Positions 1-12,344 of a stretch of 64,000 nucleotides of DNA are shown here, one piece after another. A program made the position numbers and the translations under genes. Source of the DNA: Silurus meridionalis (lineage: Eukaryota; Chordata; Actinopteri; Siluriformes; Siluridae); contig NC_060901.1 in assembly GCF_014805685.1 (NCBI RefSeq), positions 17,401,905 through 17,465,904 on the forward strand, given 5' to 3'. The notes beneath the pieces are model-generated. The model worked only from the letters and a program-made list of their open reading frames with translations, did no database searches and was not told the origin of the DNA. How positions within the stretch are numbered: the stretch's first letter is position 1; every line of letters begins with the position of its first letter.

Positions 1-239
1 ATAAGTGTTGATTGATCGACTTAACATTGTTGATTAAAATGGAAAACCCAATAAAAATAGGACCATTGCGGGTACCATAGCTACTCAAGCGGAGGCGGAA
101 GACAAACAAAAGGGCGAAGTTTGAACCACTTACAAACCACTTTGAGGAGAAGAAGAAGAAAAAGGTTGTGACTGTCATTTACTAATATTTTTTTTTATTC
201 TTTAACATCGGAATAAATACTGCTTAAAAAAGATGAAGT

Positions 240-345
240 AGGTGTCCACAGAGTTCACAATGGACATTGTCTCAAAGCAGTTTTACAGAACTTAAGAGGA
301 AGAACCGAACTCAAAAGAAAACATCCTCATTTGGGTGATATCAAG
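240..345 (+). repeat. Dispersed fish repeat, short copy
   Basis: Fragment of a repeat family seen at least six times here. It shares the stretch around 'tctcaaagcag' plus the later 'catcctcatttgggtgat' with the copy near 24,650-24,830, but the middle is deleted. Family identity is not known to me; no coding capacity is visible. Confidence 0.7.
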
Positions 346-1026
346 GGAGTGCTTGTGAGTAATTTCCACTTTCGCATAATGATCTTTCATTGTCTCTACT
401 TAATGTCTCTACTTTTCTACAGAATGATTCCTTCTCAACACAGAGAGCTCGCATTCTCAGAGCACTTTCTGTGTACCTTAATGAAGACTACAGTATGAAA
501 AGGATATGCTATAAGTGTTCTCAGGCATTCTTTTATGAATATTTAAAGTAAGAAATAGCCTCTAAAATCACTAGGCAATACAATACAGCGCTCATGTACA
601 CATTCACATAATTCACATAATATATTCAAGAAATAAATATAAATACATAAAGTATATTTAACTCAGTGCAAGCACAAAAAGCATAAACACAGTAGAGAGG
701 TATTTTAATAAAAAAAAAAAACTGTATAGTTTGGTAACTAACTGAGCAGTTGCAATAGTATCAGTTGTGCTTTATAATTGCTGGTGGCTTTATTGTACCC
801 TAAAATCTAATAGGAGATATTTATCTTTCCTGGGCAACTCACTGATGTAAAACATTAAGGAACAGACAATTAATACAAAAATCTCAGATAATTCTTTTTT
901 TGGACGTTATGCAAAGTGCTGTTCAATTTTCAAACTGCATTTGTTATTGCAATTAAAATGAATGAACAGTGTCATAGTGTTTCTTGTTTACACATGATAG
1001 ATGCGTTGTTTGCTTGAGAGTGGAGC
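346..1026. other. AT-rich stretch, no gene seen
   Basis: No exon, TIR or recognisable repeat is evident apart from short homopolymers. The first 239 bases of the window are similar. Confidence 0.5.
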
Positions 1027-1662
1027 ATGCTCAGGGGTTTCAGCTCTGGGGCTGATGATATTAAGGAGTTACGTCGCGCAGCTGACCTAACCCTTAGGGC
1101 CACCAAAGAAACAGTGCGGGCCATTGGCCAGACCATGTCAGCCTTAGTAGCCACAGAAAGGCATTTGTGGCTCATCCTGTCGGAGATTCCCGACAGGGAC
1201 AAGGCTTTTCTGCTGAATGCCCCAGTAGCTACTTCTGGCCTGTTTGGTGGCGCGGTGGCGTCGACAAGTTTTAGGAGTCGAAAAAGCAATCAACGGCGTT
1301 CCAGCGGTACCTCCTTCCTCGCCGCTCTCATGGGGCTGCTTGGCGGGTGCAGCCACAGTCCGGCCAGCCAGGCATCGCAAAGCCCAAAAACAGCTGCTCT
1401 ACCAACTAAAAAAGCCGGCCGAAATGAGGGTGGTCCTCTCCTTAAACAAACAGACCGTGGTGCAGAGGCCCTGACAATCAGAGTGCCCTATATCGAGAAT
1501 GGTGTACCTCATTACATGGTGCCCGTCCCTCCTCAGCACCACCAGGAGGCCAAGCTGTTAGCCCTGCTAACAGCCCAGGCTGTTAGCCCTGCGCTTCAGG
1601 GCACAGCCTCCCTCCAGAGGGTTGTCTCCTTCCAACTCTGCCCGAAAGATCGCTGCGGATAG
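1027..1662 (+). mobile_element. DIRS-type retrotransposon gag (ORF1) relic
   Basis: An open frame of 211 codons. Residues about 12-75 (from ELRRAADLTLRATKETVRAI through ERHLWLILSEIPDRDKAFLL to GLFGGAV) match the conserved central block of the gag-like ORF1 of fish DIRS elements. A diluted copy of the same block (DLALRATKET) lies near 51,270 beside a DIRS tyrosine recombinase, supporting the assignment. The later part is basic and proline-rich and looks shifted out of frame. No RT or recombinase follows, so this is an orphan fragment. The ATG at 1027 is simply the first in the frame; the true start may lie upstream. Confidence 0.75.
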
Positions 1663-2047
1663 AGGAGACCTGCTGCCTCTCAGGAGGCCTCAAAGGCTGC
1701 AGGGAAGGCTCCAGAGTGGCTAAAATATGTATACATACTATCAGTCAAAATATTTCTAACATTTTTAGTTCAACTTTATAATATATACATTTTACATTTA
1801 CAGATGTATATAGGATACATCAGTGTTCTCAGACATTTCAGTAAACAGCGGAAACTTAGCTGGATGTGTGTGAGATGCAATGGTTGTGAAGGTGTGAAAG
1901 CCTGTTATATGTTAATGGAAGTAACTGGCTTTTTCTTTTCAGTGTAGATGGAGTGCCAGGGATGGTGGCTTGTGGAACTTTAGTATGTAAACAGCTTCAC
2001 TGTACATTAAAAAACAGAATTATAAAATGTACTTCTATTTGTGCAAA
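1663..2047. other. No gene seen
   Basis: AT-rich sequence after the DIRS relic. No splice-flanked exon or repeat terminus could be supported. Confidence 0.4.
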
Positions 2048-2065
2048 TATGTTCTCATAAACATT

Positions 2066-2323
2066 CCCTGGTGGTCTAGTGGTTAGGATGCGCCGCTCTC
2101 ACCACTGCGGCCCGGGTTCGATCCCCGGTCAGGGAACCAACCCCAGCCATTAGGGTTGCACAAGCCAGTGCACTCTTAGTGCCGGTCCCAAGCCCGGATA
2201 AACGGGGAGGGTTGCGTTAGGAAGGGCATCCAGCGTAAAAACATGTGCCAAATCGAACATTCGGATAATGAATATGGATGATCCGCTGTGGTGATCCCTA
2301 ATGGGAGAAGCCGAAAGAAAGTT
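2066..2323 (+). mobile_element. tRNA-Glu-derived SINE with LINE-like tail
   Basis: The first 70 bases are a near-complete tRNA-Glu-like head with a polymerase III A box (2072-2082, TGGTCTAGTGG) and B box (2115-2125, GGTTCGATCCC). A body follows and a 3' tail (about 2280-2320, 'gatccgctgtggtgatccct...gagaagccgaaag') shared with the 3' end of an RTE-like LINE present at 13,581-13,860 (reverse strand). It is bounded by a perfect 18-bp target-site duplication (2048-2065 and 2324-2341, TATGTTCTCATAAACATT), showing LINE-type target-primed insertion and a fairly recent event. Confidence 0.92.
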
Positions 2324-2341
2324 TATGTTCTCATAAACATT

Positions 2342-3466
2342 AATATTTCATTGAATGTGTGCATATATATTTTTGACCACCATTATATAACCAAATAAAA
2401 AAAAGTGTATTGGTGCACTTTATTTTATGCTTACTCTGAAATCCACATGCTGAAATTCAACATTACCTGCCATGTGTTGGACTTTTTATGGCAAATCATG
2501 AAAAAAAAACAATCGCTCTTAAAATATCATTAAAAAAGAGCTTATTGTAACAGTTTACATATTATATGTATTGTATTGAATGCAAACTAGTTCAACTGTG
2601 CAATCTATTTTTCTTCAAGTTATAGGATTAAACAAGACAAAAGCTAAGTATTAATTATGCAAAAAAGGGATTAAATTATTTAATACTAATAAAAATAATT
2701 ATTCATAATTATGTAGCAAAATGCATTAAAATTCATTCAGTGAAAAAAAGCAATAAACTTTATCTTTTGTTAAAATAGTAAGCTGAGAGTTAATTAGGCA
2801 CAAAACATAACAAAGCCACATAAAGTATGTGGGATGAGGGCAATTATATCTCATTTTGGATTAAATTTTTTCACATTTGAATTGTGGAAATTATAAAAGA
2901 ATCCCCGTGTTTTTGCTGATGCATTCTTTTGTCAAGCCTTACAGCTCACTTTATGTATCCATTCTCATAGTCTCCAATTAACATGGTGTCTTACACGCAA
3001 TACATCACTGAACACACTTAAATCCGTTCTCTTGGTACTCAAGACTTCTCAATTTACTCAAAAATCAAACTCCACAATACAGCAGGTCTGTTTTTAGAAA
3101 TCATGCAACATGATAGATAATATCATGGAATGATATATAGACCAGTAGTAGATTGAAAAAGCTGCGCAATGACAAGAAACGGATTGATAGGCTGAAATAA
3201 TATCGATTAAACATGTTTAAAATTGATATGGATTAATAGTTGTAAACATTTGTTGAAATACACTGATCTCTTTTCATAAAGTAAATACAAAGTAAATACA
3301 GCGCAAACAAAAAATACAATGATAATACTATTACTACTACTAATAATAATAAACTTATAAGGAACAAATTTATAGGCACTAGATTTATACATTCCAAATT
3401 CATAACCTATTTGTCTATGTAAAGCTATCACAAAAAAAAAAATCTGAAAATATCTAAATCTAGTTA
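2342..3466. other. AT-rich stretch, nothing recognised
   Basis: Long A/T-rich sequence with short homopolymers. Open frames are short and carry no recognisable domain or splice context. Confidence 0.5.
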
Positions 3467-3468
3467 TA

Positions 3469-3896
3469 CACTATATTGCTAAAAGTATCGGGTCACCTGA
3501 CCTTTCCTGCTATATGTGGTTCTTTTCCAAACTGTTACCACAAATCTGGAGGCACTCAATTGTACAATGGCCCTGTGCACAAAGTGGTTTACATGCTTTG
3601 GAGAGGAAGATCTTGTGTCCTGCTTTAGAGCTCTGATCTTCTCCCTACTGAACACCTTTGGGATAAACGTGAACGCTGACTGCACCCCAGGTCTCCTCGC
3701 CTACATCAGTACCTGCCTTTCGTAACACCCTTGTGGCTGATGAACACAAATATCCATTAGCACACTCCAAAATCAAGTGGAACATCTTCCCAGAAGAGTG
3801 GAGAAAGTTAGAGCAAATTGGGACTAAATGTGGAATGTAATGCCCAAAAATCACAAACTTATGACCAAGTGACCCAATACTTTCGGCAATATAGTG
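3469..3896. mobile_element. Tc1/mariner-type MITE
   Basis: Ends are inverted copies of CACTATATTGC(T/C)..AAGTAT.GGGTCAC flanked by TA on both sides (3467-3468 and 3897-3898), the target preference of Tc1/mariner elements. The 428-bp interior has no transposase; short passages resemble the reverse strand of an autonomous Tc1 relative, so it is a deletion derivative mobilised in trans. Confidence 0.85.
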
Positions 3897-3899
3897 TAT

Positions 3900-4440
3900 T
3901 ACATATGCATAGATATTTTTTTAAATGACACGTGACTGACTTAAATGACTTCTCTTTCTCTCTCTCTTGAGACCTGTTGCAGCTGTGAAATACAAAGTGA
4001 ATTTTTTTTGTACTTTTTTTTTTAATACAATATTCGCTTAATAACCCATATTACTCATATAACCCATATTTCCCTTTCCCTCTGTTTATTTCTCTATTGA
4101 GTTAAATATGCTCCTGAGGCACCAGTAACCAGTGTTCCTGTCACGTTCTTCTATTCAGATTTGCCTGATTCAAATGTCTTACCTCTGGATGGAGTTCTCT
4201 TCAATTCTTTGCAGCTGGGAATGGCTCCATATTAACAGTCTGAAGATCCATTAAGTTACTGAGCAACTCAAGAACTTTAAGGATGAATTTAGACTGGAAT
4301 TAATATCAACAGTCTGCTACAACGGCTCAGGACCACAGTTTTCCATGAACAGTTCTGCATTTAAGTGAACACCATTTCACTGAACAACACAACTCAACAA
4401 TGATGGAACTGTAATTAATGGACATTTGATGTTGAGGAAG
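3900..4440. other. No gene seen
   Basis: AT-rich with a TC-rich patch near 3950-3970. No supported feature. Confidence 0.4.
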
Positions 4441-4680
4441 AGGATGGATTTCTTTTTTATTCTGATTCCTCCCAAGATTTCTTCCTCATATCATCTCAGG
4501 GAGTTTTTCCTTGCCGCATTCACTATTGGCTCACTCATTACGGATAAACTTATAGACACTAAAATTATGTTCTTTTATAAAATTTTATAACCTGTATATC
4601 AGTGTAAAGCTGCTTTGAGACAATGTCTATTGTTAAAAGTGCTCTACAAATAAAAATGAATTGAATTGAATTGAAATGGA
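4441..4680 (-). repeat. Dispersed fish repeat, 5' head, reverse
   Basis: Reverse complement of the head of the family at 24,646 and 45,310. It contains the inverse of 'ggcaaggaaaaactccct' near 4500 and ends in 'ctttgagacaatgtctattgttaaaagtgct...gaattgaattgaattg'. Confidence 0.8.
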
Positions 4681-5458
4681 AAATGTCCAATGGCCCTGTT
4701 GGTCACTGAGCCCCCATACCGTTGAAAAGCCAACTTTATACATACAGAGGACTAGTGGCTCTCAAACCAAAAAAAAATGCAGTTATATAGTTATGAACTA
4801 AAAGAGGCTCTGAAATTGTTTCTAGAAACTGAAATATGCAGTTGAGGAATGGTGTGCAATGCTTGCTTGGGTGGATATATGTAAACCCCCAAATAACCTC
4901 AAACTGCAAATGGGAGAGAATAAAAAATGCTTTCTTTTAAATAAGGGTAAGGATTAATTCCATTCTTCAGAAGGTTTTAAATAATGCAGACATACAGAGT
5001 GAAAAATACAGCTAGAGAGATTTAATAAGGGAGTTAATTCAGTTGTCAAGATGCACACTTCAACTTTCCCCTGTGCATGTGCCTCCGCAATAAGAGACTG
5101 GAATGATACACACACAAACACAAACATCTTCATTGCAATTTTACTGCTGCTAAATCATCATCATGTGTTTATATGAACAGTATTTTTTATTATATGCACA
5201 ATGTTTGTGCATTATCCCACATTTCGTTTTGTGTAATGGTTGCAGCTGCAGGGTTACAGTATTATTGTTGTTTGCACACATGCACATTATGTATAGTTAT
5301 GTCCTGTGAATAGGTCTGTTTGTTCCAAGTAGTTTCTTTGTTAATTTAAGTTGTTTTCTTTACAACCCCAATGTGCAAAATGCAAATTAAAAACAGATTT
5401 GAAAGATGTGCAAATCTCATAAATCCATGTTCTATTCGCAATAAAACAAACAAAAAAC
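4681..5458. other. No gene seen
   Basis: AT-rich sequence without identifiable exon or element. Confidence 0.4.
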
Positions 5459-5687
5459 GTTCTTCCGGCTTCTCCCATTAGGGGTCGCCACAGCGGATCA
5501 TCCGCACGATTTGGCACGTTTTTACGCTGGATGCCCTTCCTAACGCCACCCTTCCCATTTATCCGGGTTTGGGACCGGCACTAAGGCTTATGCAACCCTA
5601 ATGGCTGGGGTTGGTTCCCTGACCGAGGATCGAACCCGGGCCGCAGCGGTGAGAGCGCCGCATCCTAACCACTAGACCACCAGGGGA
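5459..5687 (-). mobile_element. tRNA-Glu-derived SINE, second copy
   Basis: Reverse-strand copy of the SINE at 2066. The tRNA-Glu head occupies about 5612-5687 with an intact B box (reverse complement of GGTTCGATCC), and the LINE-like tail occupies about 5461-5500. No clear target duplication could be recovered. Confidence 0.9.
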
Positions 5688-6243
5688 CTAAAATGTTTGA
5701 ACTAAGAATAAAAAACATATTCATTTAAAATGAAATTAGGGTCATTTTGAAGCTGATGGCTTTAACAGATCTTTAAAAAGTTTTGTTTTGTCTTTGTGAC
5801 ATTGCCATGTTTACCATAGTGTAGGGTAGTGTTTTGTTTAAATACATCTGGGAACTGAGGAGACCAGTTGTTAAGGTTTTGGGAGAGGAATGTTTTCCCA
5901 TATGTGTCTGATACAGGATTCCAGCTGCTGAAAAGTTCTGGGTGTTCTTTATTGTGTTTTTCATGTCATGATCCACCAAATCTTTTCAAATGGTGAAAGG
6001 TCTAGACTGTAGGGAGCCTACGAAGTCATGCTATTGTAATAGATGCAGTATGCAGTTTTCTTGCTCAAATGCCTTCCCTGAAAAAGATGTTTTCTAAATG
6101 TAAGCATTTGTTGCTCTGAAACCTGTATGTAGTGTGTTTATGAGATTTGCAATCATTTACATTTTACACACATTTTATATTAGTTTTGTAGCACCTCAGT
6201 CCTGGTGTACTGTGTACACCACTGTTTCACTGTCTACTGTACT
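5688..6243. other. No gene seen
   Basis: No supported feature. Confidence 0.35.
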
Positions 6244-6245
6244 GT

Positions 6246-6409
6246 AGCGGTCCCCAACATTTTTTAAGATAAATACAACAAGATAAAATGATAAGACGAG
6301 CATAAAAACTGGTATTTTCTAAATATAATAATACATGTGAATCCACTATGTTGTTTTTTTGTTCATTTTGCTAGCTTGGGGTTTTAATTTTGTAGTGGGG
6401 ACCACTACT
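6246..6409. mobile_element. Short hAT-like MITE
   Basis: Termini AGCGGTCCCC and GGGGACCACT are inverted copies with one mismatch. Both sides carry 'tactgta'-type flanks, consistent with a target duplication whose exact limits are blurred by the repeated flank. A related terminus (GCAGCGGTCCAC) is at about 38,892. Confidence 0.5.
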
Positions 6410-8590
6410 GTACTGTATATGGTTGAAATGACAACAAAAGCCACTTTTGCTATTTGTCAGCCACAATCCAATTACATTTAGATCAAAACTGAGATAAAAG
6501 GAAATCCTAAAACAAATCATTTAATATCAAATAAACATATGAAAAAAGGATTCCTATCCAAGATTGTTTTCTGGCAGCAATGTATGCACCATCAAAGATT
6601 TCCCCTTTTACATGCATACAATATATTCACCCAGCGATTTGATTTTTGTGAAGTTTTGAGTTTTAGTGATTTCTCAACATTTGAAAAAAACGTAAGAAAA
6701 TCTTTATTTTTCACAGAATTTTTAAACTGGATTTGTAATTCCTTTAGCTCTTTGAAATAACCAATGCCAACACCTTGATTTTACAAGTGCAAGAGCAGCT
6801 AATTAAAATAAGATAGAATCTGGGCTGAAAAATACAATTTAATTATCTACTTTTGGACAACTACCTGCTGCCCAGAAGAAAAGCCATTGCAGACCGTTAA
6901 TACTTTCATGCTTTTTCAGTTCTGACTAGCAAAAAAAAAAAAAAAAAAAAAACACCAAAAGATTGTGACTGTGTTTCCTTGTCATCAATCCCAGAAAAAA
7001 AATTACAAGCTCAGGCGTCTAAATGAGGTTGCTGGAGCTGGAGCTCATGTTGCCTTAAGCACAGAACATGTTTGACACAAGTTTCATTTCGTGTTTAATG
7101 TTTATGGTGTGCCATAGAGTTGTTTCTTTTTAAATAATGGGCTTTGACACCAAAAAAGTTATAAAACACTGCAGTAGCGGCATAGAGGTTCCAAGTAATC
7201 AACAGTACTGCAAATAAGACACCACTTTAATTAATTGTGATATAAGATATATTGTAATATAATAAATATATGGCCCCTGTCATTAAAAAGTAATGGGTAT
7301 TCAAATAAGTAATCAAATATTTAGTACTGTTATAGATCAGCATTACCTACTACAGTAAGGACAACACAATAACTTTAGTAATTAGCAAATTAATGAGTCT
7401 CACATTATTGTTCAAACTGATATATTTGCAAAAAGAACACTGTATTTGGTATAAAAGTCGGTGGGTGTCTGGTCCTTACACCTATATCTTGAAGAACTTA
7501 AGTGGCCGTTGTCAAGTGGCCGTTGTTAATCACCGTTGTGATGCGATTCATTGGCACTCTAGGCCTCCTTGTCCAACATTTGTACCTAACCTCTATAGAA
7601 TCCTTGTATTGGAATGGCCAAATCGCTGCAGCCACAATTCGAAATCCTAGACTTTATAGCCAGATGTTTAAAAGGAATGTGTGGGTTTGATGGCCATACG
7701 TGTATATGACTTAAAATGTCATTAATTCTATTTAACTCTATTTAGCATTTCAGTCAGTGATGGAAAGAACAATTTTTTGGGGGGGCTTTGGCAACTTTCT
7801 ATAAAAAGAATTTCTGCAAGAATCTATCTCAGGGAGGTCAGTGGAACACTTATATGGCCAGTGGACTAGCAGAAGCTTGGCCTTTTATTAATGTAAGCCC
7901 TAGATAGAAGAGACATGTCATGGCTGCCTAGATGGGTGAGAAGAAATGGCTAGCATGGGTTAGCAGTCTCGAGACTGCTTTTAACTACGTAAATCAGTAT
8001 GTGTGAAGTCATGGCTCTTGAACCAGAGAAACCAATAACCAATTGCAGATGGGTAGTATTGGGAAAGAAGATGATCTGTTTGAGATTTTGCCAAAAATGC
8101 AGTTTAAGAAATTAGTAGGTGTTAGATCTTTAGGCAAAAGCAAGACGCCAAGTATTCCAAACTTTGCATTTTATTTTAAACAGCAATTTCACAGATTCCC
8201 GCCTAGCTCGCAGTTCTTCTTCTATGCTTTTTCTATCCAGCGTCTCTAGCGGTAGCGCAAGGAAATGCATAAAACACAACATTGCCCCTCTTTGTAAGAA
8301 CACTACTATTAACCGAAAAGAAACATGACCAAAGTAATTGGAACATAGGCAACTATTCAGTAACAGTCATTACAGTTATTACAGAGCTTGTGTTATATAT
8401 GTTGCCTTAACTTCTGACATTCATACATTAAATGTCAATGAACAGTATACTGATATTTAACAAGTACTTTTTTTTTTTTTACTTTTCTTTACCGTACTTC
8501 AACACTTGTGTAGCCAATATTTAAACTAAACTTCCACAGAAAAATATTCTTTGCAAGCTATGTTTTATGAAACTTAAATGCAAGTTCTGT
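6410..8590. other. No gene seen
   Basis: Contains an A run near 6931-6952 and only short open frames without recognisable domains. 7740-8300 has slightly higher complexity but no identified element. Confidence 0.4.
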
Positions 8591-8836
8591 CTAGGATATC
8601 ACATAGTCCTTGTGCCAAATAGGCTTATGCCTCATACGTGAGACTTTCACAGGATTGTGTGTTGTATTAATTGTTTGCTGAAACATGTTACTAGCACCAT
8701 CGGTCAGTCGAGGTGAGTATGCCAGGTGAGCTGCATTCCACCGTTTATCATCGCTGAGCAAGAATGTGTTGGGTGCCACTCTCTTCTCTACTCTCACAGG
8801 AGCAGAGAATCTCGGATGACCTTTTGGGTCACCCAT
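8591..8836 (-). mobile_element. Possible gypsy-type pol C-terminal remnant
   Basis: An 81-codon frame with the run GHPRFSAPVRVEKRVAPNTFLLSDDKRW split by ordinary residues resembles the post-integrase tail of some gypsy polyproteins (basic strand, 'TFLLSDGKRWNAAHL'-like). No integrase core precedes it. Weak evidence from one motif only. Confidence 0.35.
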
Positions 8837-10100
8837 CAGTGACTAAAAACAAAAGTATATGTATATCCCCAAGCGAAACAAGTAGTTTCTAGCAAGAGCA
8901 CTAAGAGATTGCTTGTAGCTAATGGATTTATGAATTTGCTGAGATATTTCTCCTACAGTTGTCCCCAAGAAATGGTGACACTGAAGACCAACCCAGAAGC
9001 AAAAAAAAAAAAAAAACACAGGTCACAGGCCTTTTGAAATGTGGGTCTCCTGCTTCTAATTAGATGTGCCTCAATATCTAGATGGGATGTAGATACAGTG
9101 GCAAGATAGCAGGAAGAAAATTCAAGACTATTGTGGAGTGCTCAATGTCCTAGCTCTTCTGGTGTCCCTCTCAGATTGTTATACATTTTGAAATACAGCT
9201 TGATTAAGCTCTTGAGTGGCAAAAAGTGATCATAACAGGGGCAATTTTTCTATGAGTTACTCCCATCGGCCCTGGCCACCATTAATGTAGCAATGTTTCA
9301 GTCACACTTAGTAGCCAGGGTGCAGAGCACAAAGGTACAGTCAGTCAAAGACTGAAATGGGGAACTAGGTACTGAAGATCTGAGGCCCCCAAAAAAGAAA
9401 TGAAAATGAAGTTTTTCAAGATGAATTAAACTTTCATCTTAGGAATGTCAAGGAGAAAGACTTTTTACCACTTAATATATGGAGCTTACCAGAGAAAAAG
9501 ATAAGATGCTGAAGAACAGAAGAGATTGGGTAAGGGTGACATGGTAAGGTCAAACTAGTGCAGAAAAAAAGGTAAAGTATTCTGTAGATGTATTTTTTTT
9601 AAGTAAATCTTTTTGCTAAGTCTCAGAAACACTGATATGATAAACTGTTTTTACGTTTCTAAGCATACAGGTGTGGCTTAGTCCTTGAATATATTGGCAC
9701 AGTCGTGTGTCACCCTCTGGTGGCCAAAGATGGCATAGCCAATGATGCAGCCCAACGCTGGGCTGTTGTACATTATGCAATAGTCGTTTTGATTTTCACA
9801 AGATTCTAAACATAATTTTTTTTTCTCTAAAATTGTTGATGCTATGGAATAAAAACCACATTAAACAGCCATATTTTACAACAAATTGCACAAAAATCTA
9901 TTGCCAAGCCCTAGACATGGTGCATACTGTACATTTGTCATACATTTTTAAATAAAGACCTTATGTCATGCTTGTTTTCTGTAGATAGGATTTTTGTGAA
10001 CCAGAATTTTAGGGGAAAAAAGCAGGGAGAAGAAAAGGAAGGGCTTATAATCAAAGTGACTGCATCCTGCATGTAAAAAAAAAAGAATTAAGAAAAAAAA
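8837..10100. other. No gene seen
   Basis: AT-rich with A/T homopolymers. No element termini recognised. Confidence 0.4.
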
Positions 10101-10400
10101 ATGGAGGAAGTGTTATGGCATGGGCATCAGTTGCTTCCAATAGAGCTGGGTATGTATTGCTGATGTGACTGCTGATGATAAAGTCAATTGCGGCAAAAAT
10201 GAAAGACAGAGCTACACAGTACACAGGGATAACAACACAAAACATATGGAACAACCCAGAGCTTCTTAAAGCAAAAAAGAAATTAAATGTCTATCACCCG
10301 ATCTCAACCCTGCTGAGTATTCATTTCAGTTACAAAGCTGAATGCAGAAAATTGCACAAACAAGCAGTAGTTGAAAGACACCAGGGAGTCATTGTCTGCC
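10101..10400 (+). mobile_element. Decayed Tc1-type transposase fragment
   Basis: Reading across frames gives, in order, GGSVMAWASVASNRAGY, DVTADD, LLKAKKK and SPDLNPAEYSFQL, the order of the catalytic half of Tc1 transposases (GGGS block to the NPIE block). Frameshifts and stops separate them, so it is a fossil. The catalytic glutamate is retained in NPAE. Confidence 0.6.
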
Positions 10401-10894
10401 AAGTATTAACATTCATATATAATTTTCAAATATATAATTTGTTAGTTTTTTCCCATTTTGAATGGAGAAACTTTATAAAATAAATAAATAAATAAATAAA
10501 AACACTCTAATTCCTGAGTGGTTAATGCAATGTTTTGGGAAAAAGAAAAAAAAAAAAACCTTGGAGAACCGGTTTTGGCAATTAATCAGCACAGATAGTT
10601 GATTGCTGGAACTGTCGGCAAAAATCTATACCGATAGTTTTTCTGGGTTGCTTTCTAGATTATGAGAGTGTTTTCTAGATGTGAATTACTGTTGCTGTGT
10701 TGCTTATTTGAAGTGTCTTTTTTCATTCATTTTAGGATGTAACTGTATTTTATTTATTCGGAGTGTTACTCTTTGTTTTAATTTAAATTCATGTCTTTTA
10801 TTTTCCCCACTATTTATTAATGTAATTAATACATTTCTTTTTTATTTTATTTATTAATAATAATTAAGAAATTTTTTATGATTCAGTACTGGTT

Positions 10895-10945
<51 letters not shown>

Positions 10946-11334
10946 TTATCCAGTATCAGTTGATTAATCAGTTATCAGCGAGTATGACCTAAACTAGTTA
11001 TCGGTATCGGTAAATACCATCAGTCAACCTCTATTAAGAACAACATACAGCCTCTTCCATTTTCTGGAACAATTAAGACAAGGTACGCCACTCAGCCAGC
11101 CAATCAGTTCTGTCGTACACAGTCAGCTGCCATCAACCAGCCACAATTATCTTATTTAAACACATTCAAATCATCTATGAGTGCCTGAGTGTTCTCACAT
11201 TGATATTGGCAGATCCTGATCAATTCTGACTGCAGTTATGCAGAATGTAGGAGGCTTGAATGTCACAGTGGGAGATTGAGCATTCAGTGTGTGAACTTTC
11301 TTTCTCTAATTTTACTTTAAACAGCTTCACTTCA
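10401..11334. other. AT-rich, with (TTTA)n tract
   Basis: Nothing coding is seen. A (TTTA)n tract is at 10,893-10,947 and a short (AAAT)n tract near 10,478-10,500. Confidence 0.6.
10893..10947. repeat. (TTTA)n microsatellite
   Basis: About thirteen uninterrupted tetranucleotide units. Confidence 0.95.
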
Positions 11335-11876
11335 ACTTATGAGGAGTTGTATGAGAAGTTGGACACTAAGAAAGGAGAAAAAGGATTTTGCTGGCACTGT
11401 TTTTTAAGAATAAGGGAGACGTGCAGACCTGCAGTAACTACAGGGAGAGAAGGTGTACAACTGCGTGGATAGAGGAGTTGTGGTATTGTATGCGGAAGTC
11501 AGGTGTGGCAGAGAAGTATGTGAGGGTGGTGCAGGACATGTATGAGGACAGTGTGACAGGAGTGAAGTGTGCAGTAGGAACAACAGACTGGTTCAAGGTG
11601 GAGGTGGGATTGCATCAGGGAGCTGCGTTGAGCCCTTTCCTGTTTGCAGTGGTGATGAACAGGTTGATGGACGAGGTCAGACAGGAGTATCCATGGACTA
11701 TGATGTTTGCGGATGATATTGTAATTTGTGGTGAGAGTAGGGAGCAGGTGGAGAAGAGCCTGGAGAGGTGGAGGTACATGCTGGAGAGAAGGGGAATGAA
11801 AGTCAGTAGGAGTAAGACAGAGTACATATGTGTAAATGAGAGGGGGGGGGGGGGTGTTGGTGGTGTAGCATTTTAG
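11335..11876 (+). mobile_element. RTE-like LINE reverse transcriptase fragment
   Basis: The frame from 11,388 carries reverse transcriptase blocks: VGLHQGAALSPFLFAVVMNRL (split here by position), then the catalytic FADDIVICGES near 11,706-11,738, then LERRGMKVSRSKTEYICVNE, the thumb-proximal block. Upstream, YEKLDTKKGEK and FKNKGDVQTCSNYR are two separated blocks from the same ORF brought together by deletion. The clade looks RTE-like. A poly-G tract at 11,844 ends the match. It is 5' truncated and internally deleted. Confidence 0.8.
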
Positions 11877-12344
11877 CTATATTCTGCACTAATGACTTGA
11901 AAACGATCTGCTTCTTCAATCACTTGTGCCAGAGAGCTCTAATACCCAATGCTCTGCCATCTACTAGTCATTTCTTTAATATGAGATTAAAATAAAATCT
12001 TAATCACTCTTTTACTCTTTTTATTAAGGAAAATAGCCTTGGATCCAAGAACCTGAATAATTATTCATGCAATTTCATGCTACTGACAAAGACACGTCTT
12101 CCTATTAGAAGTCTGCAGTGTTGTAACATAAAAGTTTACACTTGCCATTTTGCTGACACCCTTATCCAAAATGACTTTTTGAATTTTTCTCATGAATTTT
12201 TCTCATTTATAGACCTGAGCAGGTTGAAGCTTTAAAAACACAGCAATGACAGCTTGGTGATGCAGAGATTTGAAGACCTTCCAGTCTGTATCTTGATTTC
12301 ATTAACCTGTGAGTCAAGCTTTTGAATTCTTTGAAGTAGGTGAT
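11877..12344. other. No gene seen
   Basis: AT-rich sequence without recognised features. Confidence 0.4.

Noticed and set aside
972..1380. Minus-strand ORFs opposite the DIRS gag
   Set aside because: They mirror the gag frame and have no domain of their own.
2066..2136. Functional tRNA-Glu gene
   Set aside because: The head is followed without break by a SINE body and LINE tail, and the whole unit is bounded by an 18-bp target duplication. The second copy at 5,612-5,687 has the same structure.
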